Positions 24,264 to 32,913 are shown, counted from the first letter of the stretch. The stretch: 64,000 nt of DNA from Acidobacteriota bacterium (GCA_018268715.1 JAFDVZ010000021.1:104963-168962); one strand, 5' to 3'. The notes: generated from the letters alone by a model not told the origin. A program made the numbers and translations.

Positions 24264-26581
24264 AACTTGCCTTACTATCCCTGGCGGCGCTGGCCTGCGC
24301 GTCCGCTCAGGAGTTCTCCGCCGGGCCACAACTGGACGCTCAGGTCGAGCGGGCCATTCAGGACAAACTGATCCCCGGCGCGGTGCTGCTGGTCGGGCGC
24401 GAGGACCGCATCCTCTATCAGAAGGCGTACGGGTCCCGTGCGCTTGTGCCGGCGTCCGAACCCATGACGATGGACACGATTTTCGACGCCGCCTCGCTCA
24501 CGAAGGTGATTGCGACGACCTCGTCGGTAATGCAGCTGTTCGAGCAGGGCCGGATCCGCTTGACCGATCGCGTCACCACCTACCTGCCCGAGTTCCAGGG
24601 CGGCAAGAGCGAGATCACGGTCCGCGACCTGTTGACTCACTTTTCGGGATTGCGGGAGGACCTGGATCTTCAGCCCGCCTGGAGCGGCTATGCGACAGGC
24701 ATCCGGCTGGCGCTGGTCGATAAACCCAAGGCGGCGCCCGGAGTCGAGTTTCGATACAGCGATATCAACTTCATCCTGCTGGGCGAAATCGTGCACAAAG
24801 TGAGCGGCGAACTGGTGTCCGATTACGCGCGCAAACATGTATTTTCGCCGCTCGGGATGAAGGAGTCGATGTTCAATCCGCCGGCCGCGCTTCGGGCGCG
24901 CATCGCTCCTACGGAAGTGGAGAGCGGCCACGTGGTGCGGGGCGTGGTGCATGATCCGACGGCGCGTTATATGGATGGTGTGGCGGGTCACGCGGGTCTG
25001 TTCACCACGGCCGCCGACCTGTCGCGTTTCGCCCGTATGATGCTGCGGCTGGGCGAGTTGGACGGCGTTCGGGTGTTCCAGCCGCTCACGGTGCGCAAGT
25101 TCACCACGCCGGAAACGCCCGCTGGACAGCCCATCCTCAGGGGGTTCGGCTGGGATATGGACTCGCCATTTTCGGGAAATCGCGGCGAATTGTATCCCAT
25201 TGGATCGTTCGGCCACACGGGATTCACCGGAACCTCGATCTGGATCGACCCTTCCACTCGGTCCTATGTGATTTTGCTCGCCAACAGCGTACACCCCTCT
25301 CGCGGAAAGAACGTCACGCCGCTACGGGGCAAGGTGGCCACTATCGTGGCGGCGGCGCTCGGCGTGGACGTTCCGGAAGTTCTGTTGACGGGGTATGAGG
25401 AGTCGATCGTCGGGGCCGGGCTGCACCGCACGGTGGCGAGAAACGTTGACGTGCTGACGGGGCTCGACGTGCTGGCGACGGAGGGATTCGCGCCGTTGCG
25501 GGGAAAGCGCGTCGGAATCATCACCAATCACACGGGATTGAGCCGGGACGGGCGGCGCAACATCGACCTGATGCAGGAGGCCGGCGTCCGGGTGACGGCG
25601 CTGTTTTCGCCCGAGCACGGCATCGCCGGCAAGGAGGATCGCGACGGAATCGGCAATGCGGTGGACTCGAAGTCGAAGATTGTCGTCTACAGCCTGTACG
25701 AGTCGGGGCGACGCCGCCCGACGGCGGAGATGCTGAAGGACGTCGACGTGCTGGCCTTCGACATCCAGGACGTAGGCGCGCGTTTCTACACCTATTCGTG
25801 CACGTTGCGGTACGCGCTGGAGGAGGCGGCGAAGAACGGCAAGGAGTTCGTGGTCTTGGACCGCCCGAATCCGGTCACTGGAGTGCGGGTGGAGGGGCCG
25901 ATTCTCGACGACGACCTGAATAGTTTCGTCGGATGCTTCAACATGCCCCTTCGGCACGGCATGACGTTCGGCGAACTCGCCAAAATGATGAACGGCGAGC
26001 TGAAACTCGGGGCGAAATTGCTGGTGATTCCGATGCGGGGCTGGATGCGTGGCGACTGGCTTGATTCGGACGGGTTAACGTGGATCGATCCGTCGCCGAA
26101 CATGCGCAGCCTGAACGCGGCGACGCTGTATCCGGGCGTGGCGATGATCGAGGCGTCGAAGAACTACTCGGTGGGGCGGGGAACCGACGCGCCATTTGAA
26201 CAGATTGGGGCGGATTGGATCCGCGGACCACAACTGGCGCGGCAATTGAACTCGCGATTCGTGCCTGGAGTGCGCTTCTACGCGACGCGATTCACGCCAA
26301 ACGCGTCGAATTTCGCCGGGAAATCGATCGAAGGCGTGCGAATCGTAATCACCGATCGCGAGGCGCTGGACGCCGTGCGGGTTGGGCTCGAGATCGCCTT
26401 TGCGCTCGAAAAACTGTATCCGGGGAAGATCGATCTGGAGACGAACCGGTTCCTGATTGGCAACCGGAAGCTGATCGAGGAGATGAAATCCGGCAAAGAC
26501 CCGCGCAACGTGACGCTTAGCCTGGAGGACGGATTGAAGGGCTTTCTGGCGCGACGGAGCGCTTACCTGATCTATCGTTGA
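24260..26581 (+). CDS. Fusion of serine beta-lactamase-like hydrolase and NamZ exo-N-acetylmuramidase (DUF1343)
   Basis: The 773-residue secreted protein has a signal peptide (MKLALLSLAALACASAQ). Residues about 25-385 form a class C beta-lactamase/esterase-like domain with SLTK at 79-82, a YSD motif near 166 in place of the usual YxN, and a HTG triad near 318. Residues about 405-773 are a complete NamZ domain with GIITNHTG, FSPEHGI, DIQDVGARFYTY, VLDRPNPV, EGPILD and the DPSPNMRS stretch. NamZ removes terminal N-acetylmuramic acid from peptidoglycan fragments; the serine hydrolase could trim attached peptides or esters. The protein is probably periplasmic. The start overlaps the phhB stop. 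Confidence 0.9.
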   Translation: MKLALLSLAALACASAQEFSAGPQLDAQVERAIQDKLIPGAVLLVGREDRILYQKAYGSRALVPASEPMTMDTIFDAASLTKVIATTSSVMQLFEQGRIRLTDRVTTYLPEFQGGKSEITVRDLLTHFSGLREDLDLQPAWSGYATGIRLALVDKPKAAPGVEFRYSDINFILLGEIVHKVSGELVSDYARKHVFSPLGMKESMFNPPAALRARIAPTEVESGHVVRGVVHDPTARYMDGVAGHAGLFTTAADLSRFARMMLRLGELDGVRVFQPLTVRKFTTPETPAGQPILRGFGWDMDSPFSGNRGELYPIGSFGHTGFTGTSIWIDPSTRSYVILLANSVHPSRGKNVTPLRGKVATIVAAALGVDVPEVLLTGYEESIVGAGLHRTVARNVDVLTGLDVLATEGFAPLRGKRVGIITNHTGLSRDGRRNIDLMQEAGVRVTALFSPEHGIAGKEDRDGIGNAVDSKSKIVVYSLYESGRRRPTAEMLKDVDVLAFDIQDVGARFYTYSCTLRYALEEAAKNGKEFVVLDRPNPVTGVRVEGPILDDDLNSFVGCFNMPLRHGMTFGELAKMMNGELKLGAKLLVIPMRGWMRGDWLDSDGLTWIDPSPNMRSLNAATLYPGVAMIEASKNYSVGRGTDAPFEQIGADWIRGPQLARQLNSRFVPGVRFYATRFTPNASNFAGKSIEGVRIVITDREALDAVRVGLEIAFALEKLYPGKIDLETNRFLIGNRKLIEEMKSGKDPRNVTLSLEDGLKGFLARRSAYLIYR

Positions 26582-26598
26582 AAGGAAAGAAAGACACG

Positions 26599-26626
26599 GG
26601 TTGCGGCACGTCCGTGTGACGCAACC
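26599..26626. terminator. Hairpin between convergent genes, possible terminator
   Basis: GGTTGCG (26599-26605) pairs with CGCAACC (26620-26626), a 7-bp stem with a 14-base loop. An alternative pairing ACACGG/CCGTGT overlaps it. It lies between the stop of the NamZ fusion gene and that of the AT-hook-like gene. There is no clear T-run, so intrinsic termination is uncertain. Confidence 0.35.
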
Positions 26627-26640
26627 ACCAATTCCGTCAT

Positions 26641-26844
26641 TTAGTTTGCGACGGCCGTCTTGGCTGACTGTGTCTTATTCTTGCTGCCGACTGGACGGCC
26701 GCGCTTCTTGACCTCGGCCAGCCAGGCCGGCGGACGCCCGCGACGCTTCCCGCGTCCGCGAGCCAGCCGCTCCAGCGTCATGATTGCTTCTTCAATCGCC
26801 TCACGCTCTTGGCGGAGGTCCGCCAGCATCTTCGCTACATCCAT
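26641..26844 (-). CDS. AT-hook-like DNA-binding mini-protein
   Basis: The 67-residue basic protein has an N-terminal amphipathic helix with coiled-coil character (MLADLRQEREAIEEAIMTLERL). Two AT-hook-like motifs follow, RGRPPAW and RGRPVGSKNK, each with the GRP core that inserts into the minor groove of AT-rich DNA. This layout suggests a dimeric nucleoid-associated or regulatory protein. Similar small proteins are common in Acidobacteria, but I cannot give a family name. Its upstream region contains unusually AT-rich DNA and two GTTC-N8-GAAC palindromes, which suggests autoregulation. Confidence 0.7.
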   Translation of the reverse strand: MDVAKMLADLRQEREAIEEAIMTLERLARGRGKRRGRPPAWLAEVKKRGRPVGSKNKTQSAKTAVAN

Positions 26845-26880
26845 TCGTCGGCTCCGTTTATCTGGTCAGAATCCTCGTTC

Positions 26881-26896
26881 GTTCTGAAAAAAGAAC
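26881..26896. promoter_or_regulatory. Palindrome GTTC-N8-GAAC, copy 1
   Basis: The 16-base element GTTCTGAAAAAAGAAC has 5-bp inverted arms (GTTCT/AGAAC). It lies 37 bases upstream of the AT-hook-like gene start and shares its outer arms with a second copy 86 bases further away. An operator role is inferred. Confidence 0.45.
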
Positions 26897-26966
26897 ATCG
26901 ATCACCGCGCTTCGGGATTCCGCACTTGAAGTTTAAACCCATTTTTTGGTCAATTTCAAGAGTTTT

Positions 26967-26982
26967 GTTCCGAATCCGGAAC
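26967..26982. promoter_or_regulatory. Palindrome GTTC-N8-GAAC, copy 2
   Basis: GTTCCGAATCCGGAAC has perfect 6-bp arms (GTTCCG/CGGAAC) around AATC. It lies between the AT-hook-like gene and the end of the amino-acid permease gene. With copy 1 it forms a pair with the same GTTC-N8-GAAC frame, as expected for a dimeric regulator. It could alternatively be part of a permease terminator, although no T-run follows. Confidence 0.45.
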
Positions 26983-27052
26983 AGAACCCGGAGGAATCCT
27001 GTTTTCTTACCAGAACTTCAGGACCGAACGTCCCGCCCCTTGCCGGAACGCT

Positions 27053-28441
27053 TCAGGCCCGCGCGTCCGACGCTGGAATTCGCCGTTTCCAGTAGAAATA
27101 GAAGGGGATTCCCGCTACCGTCAGCCCCAGCCCCAGCAGCGATTCGCGCGGCGACTCAACGAACGTCGAACCGAGAAGGACGGTTGCTACCAGGACAAAC
27201 AGCAACGGTACTACCGGATACCCGATTACACGATACGGTCTGGCCAGTTCTGGCCGTTTGCGACGCAGCACGATGACGGAGGCGGCGGTCATCGCGTAGA
27301 GAATCCAGCTGGCGAAAACCACCAGCGTGTATAGCTGCTCATAGCGGCCGCTCAGCACCAGCAGTGCGGCCCAGCCGCTGACGGCCAGGATCGACACGCC
27401 CGGCGTTCGGTAAATCGGGTGCACAAAAGCCACTTTGCGGAAAAACAGACCATCGCGCGCCATCGCGTACGGCACGCGGGAGCCTGATAGGATCGATCCG
27501 TTCAAAGCGGCGAAAATCGAGATCATGGCGGCCAGACTGACGGCTCCCGCGCCGGACGAACCCAAAATGTGGCGCATCATCTCGGCCGCCACCCGGTCGC
27601 TTCCGGCCACTTCCGCGGGACTCAGTACATAGAAATATGCGAGATTCGTCAGCAAATAGATCACGATAACCAACAAAATCCCGCCGATCAGCGCGATCGG
27701 AAGATTCCGGGATGGCCGGCGAATTTCGCTCGAAACCATACTTACATTATTCCACCCATCATACGCCCAAAGCGCGGCCACCAGCGCCGCAAAAAAGCCC
27801 GAGAATCCGCCTGAAGCCGGCAGCGCGGCGGAGAAATTGGCGGCTTTGCCCACTCCCGAACCGAGCCCCACCACCACAATGGCGAGGATTGCGGCCACCT
27901 TCACGGCCGTAATGGCCACCTGGACGCCGCCTCCGATCTTTACGCCGTAGTAGTTCAGCCAGGCCAGTAGTACGATCACCACCATCGCCAAAATCTGGCC
28001 CGATCGGATTTCCAAAGGTCCGCCGCCGGGGCCTAAATTGCCCGGAATTACCGCCACCACCTGGTCCAGTTCGGGCCGGAAATTCGCCAGATAGTAGAAG
28101 AAGCCGGTGGCGAGCGTGGCGATGGAGGCGCTCTTGGCGACCCACATCTGCGCCCAGCCGTACAGAAATCCCCAGAACGGGCCGTAGGCGGCGCTCAGGT
28201 AGACATACTCTCCTCCGGCTTCCGGCAGCGCCGCGGCCAGTTCGGCGTAGGTGAGCGCGCCAAACAGCGACAGCAGACCGCCGGCCACCCAGACGGCGAA
28301 AACCATTTCGGGCGATCCGACACGGGAAATCATGGTCTTGGGCACCAGGAAGATCCCGCTGCCAATCACGGTTCCCACGACAATGGCGATGGCGGCCCAC
28401 ACGCCCAGATCGCGGGCGAGGGTCGGACGGTTATCGGACAA
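27053..28441 (-). CDS. APC-family amino acid permease
   Basis: The 462-residue inner-membrane protein has about 12 membrane segments. It opens with the APC signature DLGVWAAIAIVVGTVIGSGIFLVPKTM, followed by GGLLSLFGALTYAELAAALPEAGGEYVYLSAAYG, typical of the LAT/SteT group of amino-acid exchangers and symporters. Further motifs are WAYDGWNNVSMVSSEIRRPSRNLP and SGSRVPYAMARDGLFF. It starts at TTG with a strong AAGGAGG Shine-Dalgarno and ends with a short basic tail. It follows the sodium:solute symporter by 23 bases and is probably co-transcribed with it. The substrate is unknown. Confidence 0.92.
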   Translation of the reverse strand: MSDNRPTLARDLGVWAAIAIVVGTVIGSGIFLVPKTMISRVGSPEMVFAVWVAGGLLSLFGALTYAELAAALPEAGGEYVYLSAAYGPFWGFLYGWAQMWVAKSASIATLATGFFYYLANFRPELDQVVAVIPGNLGPGGGPLEIRSGQILAMVVIVLLAWLNYYGVKIGGGVQVAITAVKVAAILAIVVVGLGSGVGKAANFSAALPASGGFSGFFAALVAALWAYDGWNNVSMVSSEIRRPSRNLPIALIGGILLVIVIYLLTNLAYFYVLSPAEVAGSDRVAAEMMRHILGSSGAGAVSLAAMISIFAALNGSILSGSRVPYAMARDGLFFRKVAFVHPIYRTPGVSILAVSGWAALLVLSGRYEQLYTLVVFASWILYAMTAASVIVLRRKRPELARPYRVIGYPVVPLLFVLVATVLLGSTFVESPRESLLGLGLTVAGIPFYFYWKRRIPASDARA

Positions 28442-28464
28442 GCGAGGCCTCCTTGCGGCAGGCG

Positions 28465-29928
28465 CTAGGAAGCGGCCCCGCCTGGTTCGGTTGTTTCATG
28501 GATGAGAATCGACACAAGATAGCCGATCGCGAAGGTGACCGTGGCGCCAATGAGCACATACCAGGTCCAGGCGATCGGCGTGAAGAACTTGATGTACAAC
28601 ATCGTGACCAGTCCGGCGCTCATGCCCGTCATGGCGGCTTTTTCGCCGACGCTCCGGGTCAGCAGTCCGAGCAGGAACACGCCCAGCAGGGATCCGTACA
28701 GGATGGAGGCGATCGACAGGCCGGCCTGCAGCACGGAGCCCCAATTGCGGGCCACCAGCGCGATGGCGAACAGCACGCCGCCCCAGGCGATGGTCGCCAT
28801 CCGGGCCAGTTTCAGGTAGTGCGCCTCGGTCTTCCGGCCGCCCGACAGGGGCTTGTAGAAATCCATGATCGTAGTGGAGGCCAGGCTATTCAGGGCGGCG
28901 CTCAGGTTAGACATGGCGGCCGCCAGAATCGCGGCGATCACCAGCCCGGCGACTCCCCGCGGAAGGTGCGCCCAGATGAATTCCGGGTAGATACGGTCGC
29001 GCACGGCCGGGAACGGGAGTTGATTGCCGGTGTAGTAAACATACAAACACACGCCGATCACCAGAAACAGCGTGAATTGAAATAGAATCACGATCCAACT
29101 GGAATATAGCGCCGCCTGACTGTCACGCCGGGACTTCGCCGACAACAGCCGTTGCACCATCAGTTGTTCGGTGCCATGGCTCGCGGTGGTCAGAAAACAC
29201 CCGCCAATCACCCCCGCCCAGAAACTGTAAACTTTCGTAAAGAACTCCGGTTTCGCCTCGAAGCCGAAGTCGAAGACTTGGAATTTTCCGATCGGAGCGG
29301 CGACTTCGACGACGTGGCTCCAGCCTCCCGGAATCAGCTGCAAGATTACGAAGAAGCTGAGGATGGCGCCCGCGACGTAGAGAAACATTTGGACGACGTC
29401 GGTCCAGATGACGGCGGTCATGCCGCCTTCGAACGTGTAGAACAGCGTCAAACAGACGATGACCACGATCGAAGTCATTTCGCCAGTTCCGAGAATGATG
29501 GAGATGACGATGGAAATGGCGAAAACCCGTACGCCCTCGGCGAGCGCCCGCAGCAGGAGAAACGTGCCGGCCGTCAATTTCCGGATGCGGTCGCCAAAAC
29601 GGATCCGCATCAGTTCATAGGCGGTGAACATCTCGCCGCGGAAATAGGCGGGAAGGAACAAAGTGGAAATGACGATGCGGGCGAACAGATAGCCGAGCAC
29701 CACCTGGAGGAATCCGAAATTGCCGTTAATGGCCAGCGCGGGCGTGCCAATGACGGTGAGCGTGCTGGTTTCCGCCGACACGATGGAAAACCCGATCGCC
29801 CACCACGGAGCGTTTCGGCCGCCCAGGAAATAGTCCTTCAGGGTCTTCTGCCCCTCGCGGAACCGGGCGCCGAACCACGTGATTCCGACCAGATAGAGGG
29901 CGATTACAGTCAAATCGAGAGTGCGCAC
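28465..29928 (-). CDS. Sodium:solute symporter (SSS/SLC5 family)
   Basis: The 487-residue inner-membrane protein has about 13 membrane segments and the family landmarks GARFREGQKTLKDYFLGGRNAPWWAIGFSIVSAETSTLTVIGTPA near the N-terminus and the long helix LPRGVAGLVIAAILAAAMSNLSAALNSLAS, which carries the sodium-binding region. It couples uptake of a sugar, amino acid or carboxylate to sodium. It starts at GTG with AAGGA six bases upstream. It is the first gene of a probable two-gene operon with the APC permease. Confidence 0.92.
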   Translation of the reverse strand: MRTLDLTVIALYLVGITWFGARFREGQKTLKDYFLGGRNAPWWAIGFSIVSAETSTLTVIGTPALAINGNFGFLQVVLGYLFARIVISTLFLPAYFRGEMFTAYELMRIRFGDRIRKLTAGTFLLLRALAEGVRVFAISIVISIILGTGEMTSIVVIVCLTLFYTFEGGMTAVIWTDVVQMFLYVAGAILSFFVILQLIPGGWSHVVEVAAPIGKFQVFDFGFEAKPEFFTKVYSFWAGVIGGCFLTTASHGTEQLMVQRLLSAKSRRDSQAALYSSWIVILFQFTLFLVIGVCLYVYYTGNQLPFPAVRDRIYPEFIWAHLPRGVAGLVIAAILAAAMSNLSAALNSLASTTIMDFYKPLSGGRKTEAHYLKLARMATIAWGGVLFAIALVARNWGSVLQAGLSIASILYGSLLGVFLLGLLTRSVGEKAAMTGMSAGLVTMLYIKFFTPIAWTWYVLIGATVTFAIGYLVSILIHETTEPGGAAS

Positions 29929-30158
29929 GGGAATCCTTCAGAATAGCGCGGCGGGGCTCGAGTTTCGGTTTCGGCGCCCGAAGGGTGTCGTCGGGCGATC
30001 GGAAGGCTTGCGGCGCACCGGACGGTCCTCCTCCGGGGGCACTTTCGCATGGCCTCCATTCGTGATATGAACGTGTAGTGCCCAGGCGTCGCCGCGAGGG
30101 AACAAGTTCGCCGCCTTCGGCATCTAAGTGTCCAGAGAAGTTGTGGAGACAAAACGAC
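29929..30158. other. Intergenic region between divergent transcription units
   Basis: No certain gene is seen. A 61-codon minus-strand frame (29938-30123) just upstream of the symporter has a protein-like start (MPKAANLFPRGDAWALHVHI) but a Pro/Arg-rich end, no clear ribosome binding site and no known relatives, so it is left uncalled. The part from 30159 on holds a predicted promoter for the following plus-strand gene. Confidence 0.4.
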
Positions 30159-30188
30159 TTGCGGCTGCCATTCGCGTTTCGTTATACT
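30159..30188 (+). promoter_or_regulatory. Predicted promoter of the tandem TPR-like genes
   Basis: TTGCGG (30159-30164) and TATACT (30183-30188) are 18 bases apart. The leader to the GTG at 30294 would be about 100 bases long. The same -35 sequence recurs in the promoter upstream of tRNA-Thr/tuf. Confidence 0.5.
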
Positions 30189-30293
30189 CCGCAATTGCAA
30201 GCTCGAAACAGTGCGTTCCGTTTCCTGGCCGGGAGCTGACAGATTGAGCCCCGGCGGGCATATTGTCGCATTCAAATTTTGGGGAGGCATGCA

Positions 30294-31574
30294 GTGCTGG
30301 TGATTTCACGGAATACGTTCCTAGGCGTTGCCTTGGCGGTGGGCTCGTTCCTACTCACGGCCCCTGCGCCTGCGTTCGGCCAGCAGGCCGCCGCACAGGC
30401 TACTTGGAAGGATCAGGCCGAGTCGGACTTGTATCAGTCGATGTCCAAGGAGACCGACCCACAGAAAAAGATTGCACTGTTCCAGCAGTGGAAAGAAAAG
30501 TACCCGACCAGCGCGATGGGCGCGTATTTCGTGCCCTTGTACGTGCAGGCGATCCAGTTGGTTTCGCAACCGATCGCGGCGTTGTTCGCGGCCCCGGCGC
30601 CGACGGCCGACCAGCAGGCGGCCGCCCAGAAGGCGGCTGACTACCTCACCGCCAACGCCGATTCATTGTTCGCCGCCGATAAGAAGCCCGCGCAGTTGTC
30701 CGAGGCCGACTGGGCGAAGGTGAAGAAGTCCATGACGCGCTCCGCCGTCAACGCGCCGGCCTACATCGCGCTGGCGAAGAAAGACTACGCCGGAGCGGAA
30801 GCGGGCTTCAGCAAGAGCCTGACCGACGATCCGGGCCAGGATCAGGCGGGCACGATCGCCTACTGGCTGGCGAACATGTACTTCGCGCAGAAGAAGTACC
30901 CGGCCGCGCTGTACCAGTACGCGCGCGCCGCCTCCTACGATGGGCCCGGCGCTCTGAACGAAACCGGCCGTGGCCAGATGAAGGCCGCCCTCGAAAAGAC
31001 CTACGTCGCCTTCCACGGTGACAGGACCGGTTTGGATGAGCTGCTTGCCGCCGCCAAGAGCGCTCCGCTGCCGGCCGCCGATTTCAAGATTCTCAGCAAG
31101 CGTGAAATCGCCCAGGCGAAGATCGACGCGCAGAATAAGAAGATGGAGGAGCTGGGCAAGGAGAACCCCTCCATGGCGCTGTGGGTGAGCCTCAAGGAGG
31201 CGCTTACCGGCGACCAGGCGCAGGCCTACTTCGACGAGCACATGAAGGGCACCGCGATTCCGATGGAGTTCAAGGCCAAGCTGATTGAAGCCAAGCCCGC
31301 CGTGAACCCGAAGGAACTGGTGCTGGCCGTAGAGAAGCCGGATGTCGCCGATTGCACCATCAAGCTGGAGGAAGCCCTCCGCGGAAAGATGGAGCCTGGC
31401 GCCGACATCGGGTTCAAGAACGCCACCGCGACCTCGTACGCCGCCAGCCCCTTCATGGTCACTTTCGATGTCGAAAAGGACGGTGTGATCGGTTGGAAGG
31501 GCGCTCCGGCGCCGGCCAAGCCGAAGCCCGCCAAGCCGGCCGCGGCCAAGGCGAAGGCCGCCGCGAAGAAGTAG
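30294..31574 (+). CDS. Secreted TPR-like protein, tandem paralogue A
   Basis: From the GTG at 30294, with GGGGAGG six bases upstream, the product is 426 residues. A signal peptide (GVALAVGSFLLTAPAPAFGQ) is followed by a helical body with TPR-like repeats (KIALFQQWKEKYPTSAMGAYF, YIALAKKDYAGAEAGFSKSL, KYPAALYQYARAASYDGPGALNE). A conserved C-terminal domain follows (FKAKLIEAKPAVNPKELVLAVEKPDVADC, YAASPFMVTFDVEKDGVIGWKG), and the tail is Lys/Ala/Pro-rich. It is clearly related to the next gene over its whole length. The function is unknown. The basic tail could contact nucleic acid or cell-surface polyanions. Confidence 0.75.
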   Translation: MLVISRNTFLGVALAVGSFLLTAPAPAFGQQAAAQATWKDQAESDLYQSMSKETDPQKKIALFQQWKEKYPTSAMGAYFVPLYVQAIQLVSQPIAALFAAPAPTADQQAAAQKAADYLTANADSLFAADKKPAQLSEADWAKVKKSMTRSAVNAPAYIALAKKDYAGAEAGFSKSLTDDPGQDQAGTIAYWLANMYFAQKKYPAALYQYARAASYDGPGALNETGRGQMKAALEKTYVAFHGDRTGLDELLAAAKSAPLPAADFKILSKREIAQAKIDAQNKKMEELGKENPSMALWVSLKEALTGDQAQAYFDEHMKGTAIPMEFKAKLIEAKPAVNPKELVLAVEKPDVADCTIKLEEALRGKMEPGADIGFKNATATSYAASPFMVTFDVEKDGVIGWKGAPAPAKPKPAKPAAAKAKAAAKK

Positions 31575-31610
31575 CCCGTTGCCGGCGGATCACGCCCGGT
31601 GAGGTTACGC

Positions 31611-32906
31611 GTGTCCCTGTCGCGCGGATTGTCCCTGCCCCTCGCGATAGCAGCCATCCTCGGCTGCTGTCGCGTAGGGGTCGTCCAGGCCCAGCAGGGC
31701 AACTGGAAGGATCGGGCCGAATCCGAATTGTATGAGTCCGTCGCCAAGGAGACGGCGCCCGCCCGCAAGCTCGAACTCCTCAACTCCTGGAAAGAGAAGT
31801 ATCCCGCCACCGATTTCGTCGACATCCGCCAGCAGTTGTTGCTCGCCGCCTACGGCGAACTGGGGCGTCCCGGAGACGTGCTGACGGTAGCCGGCGAGAT
31901 CCTCGCCAGGGAGCCCAACAACCTGCAGGCGCTCTCCGCCGCCCTGGTGTCCATTTCATCGGTGGAGAGCCCTTCAGCCGATCAACTCGCCACGGCCGAG
32001 CGCGCCGCCAATCAGACCCTGTCCAACCTGGACACCCTGTTTGCGGCCGCCAAGAAGCCCGAGCGAACGTCGGAAACCGATTGGGCGGCGGCCCGGCGCA
32101 ACGTCCAGCTATACGCGCAGAACGCGCTCGGCTACGTCGCATGGCAACGCAAAGAGTTCGACGCCGCGGAGGCGCATTTTCTGAAGAGCCTGCGACTGGA
32201 CGCCAATCAGCCGCAGGTTTCCTACTGGCTGTCGAGCGCCATTCTCGCGGAGCGCAAGCCTGACAAGTACTCGGCGGCGCTTTACGACATGGCCCGCGCC
32301 GCCGCCTACAAGGGCCCTGGCGCGCTGAATGACGCCGCCCGGAAGCAGGTGCTCGAGAACTTCCAGAAGACCTATGTGGCCTACCACGGGGGCCTGGAGG
32401 GCTCGGAGAAGGTGTTGGATGCGGCGGCCATCGCGCCCCTGCCGCCGGAGAACTTCAAGATCCCCAGCAAGGCGGACGTCGTGAAGGCGGAGGCCGAGAA
32501 GCAGCAGGAACTGGAGCGGACCAACCCGCAACTCGCCTTGTGGAGGAGGATCCGGACGGCGCTCACCGGACCACAGGGCCGGCCCTACTTCGAAGAGCAC
32601 ATGAAGGACGCCGAACTCCCCGAATTCCGTTGCCGGCTCATCGAAGCCAAGCCCGCCGACAATCCCAGGGAACTGCTGGTTTCGGTTGAGGATGGGAAAA
32701 CGCCCGACACCCGCTTGGTGTTTAGTGAACCGTTACCTCCGGGCGTTCCCGTGGGCGCGGAACTGGCGTTCAAGGGGGTGCCGAAGCAGTTCAGCGAGTC
32801 TCCATTCCTGGTGGTGTTCTCCGTGGAGCGCAATAAGCTCACTGGCTGGAAAGGTCTGGCAAAGCCCAAGGGCAAGGGCATCCTGCGAAAGCCAGCCTCG
32901 AAGTAA
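31611..32906 (+). CDS. Secreted TPR-like protein, tandem paralogue B
   Basis: The start is placed at GTG 31611 because GAGG lies six bases upstream and the signal peptide (LSLPLAIAAILGCCRVGVVQAQ) then has a normal length; an in-frame GTG at 31599 lacks a ribosome binding site. The 431-residue product shares with paralogue A the opening NWKDRAESELYESVAKET, the SWKEKYPATDF motif, the middle PKYSAALYDMARAAAYKGPGALND-type repeat, the segment KTYVAYHGGLEGSEKVLDAA and the C-terminal domain CRLIEAKPADNPRELLVSVEDG. It follows A after 36 bases, so the pair arose by tandem duplication and is probably one transcript. The function is unknown. Confidence 0.72.
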   Translation: MSLSRGLSLPLAIAAILGCCRVGVVQAQQGNWKDRAESELYESVAKETAPARKLELLNSWKEKYPATDFVDIRQQLLLAAYGELGRPGDVLTVAGEILAREPNNLQALSAALVSISSVESPSADQLATAERAANQTLSNLDTLFAAAKKPERTSETDWAAARRNVQLYAQNALGYVAWQRKEFDAAEAHFLKSLRLDANQPQVSYWLSSAILAERKPDKYSAALYDMARAAAYKGPGALNDAARKQVLENFQKTYVAYHGGLEGSEKVLDAAAIAPLPPENFKIPSKADVVKAEAEKQQELERTNPQLALWRRIRTALTGPQGRPYFEEHMKDAELPEFRCRLIEAKPADNPRELLVSVEDGKTPDTRLVFSEPLPPGVPVGAELAFKGVPKQFSESPFLVVFSVERNKLTGWKGLAKPKGKGILRKPASK

Positions 32907-32913
32907 GGGCTCG

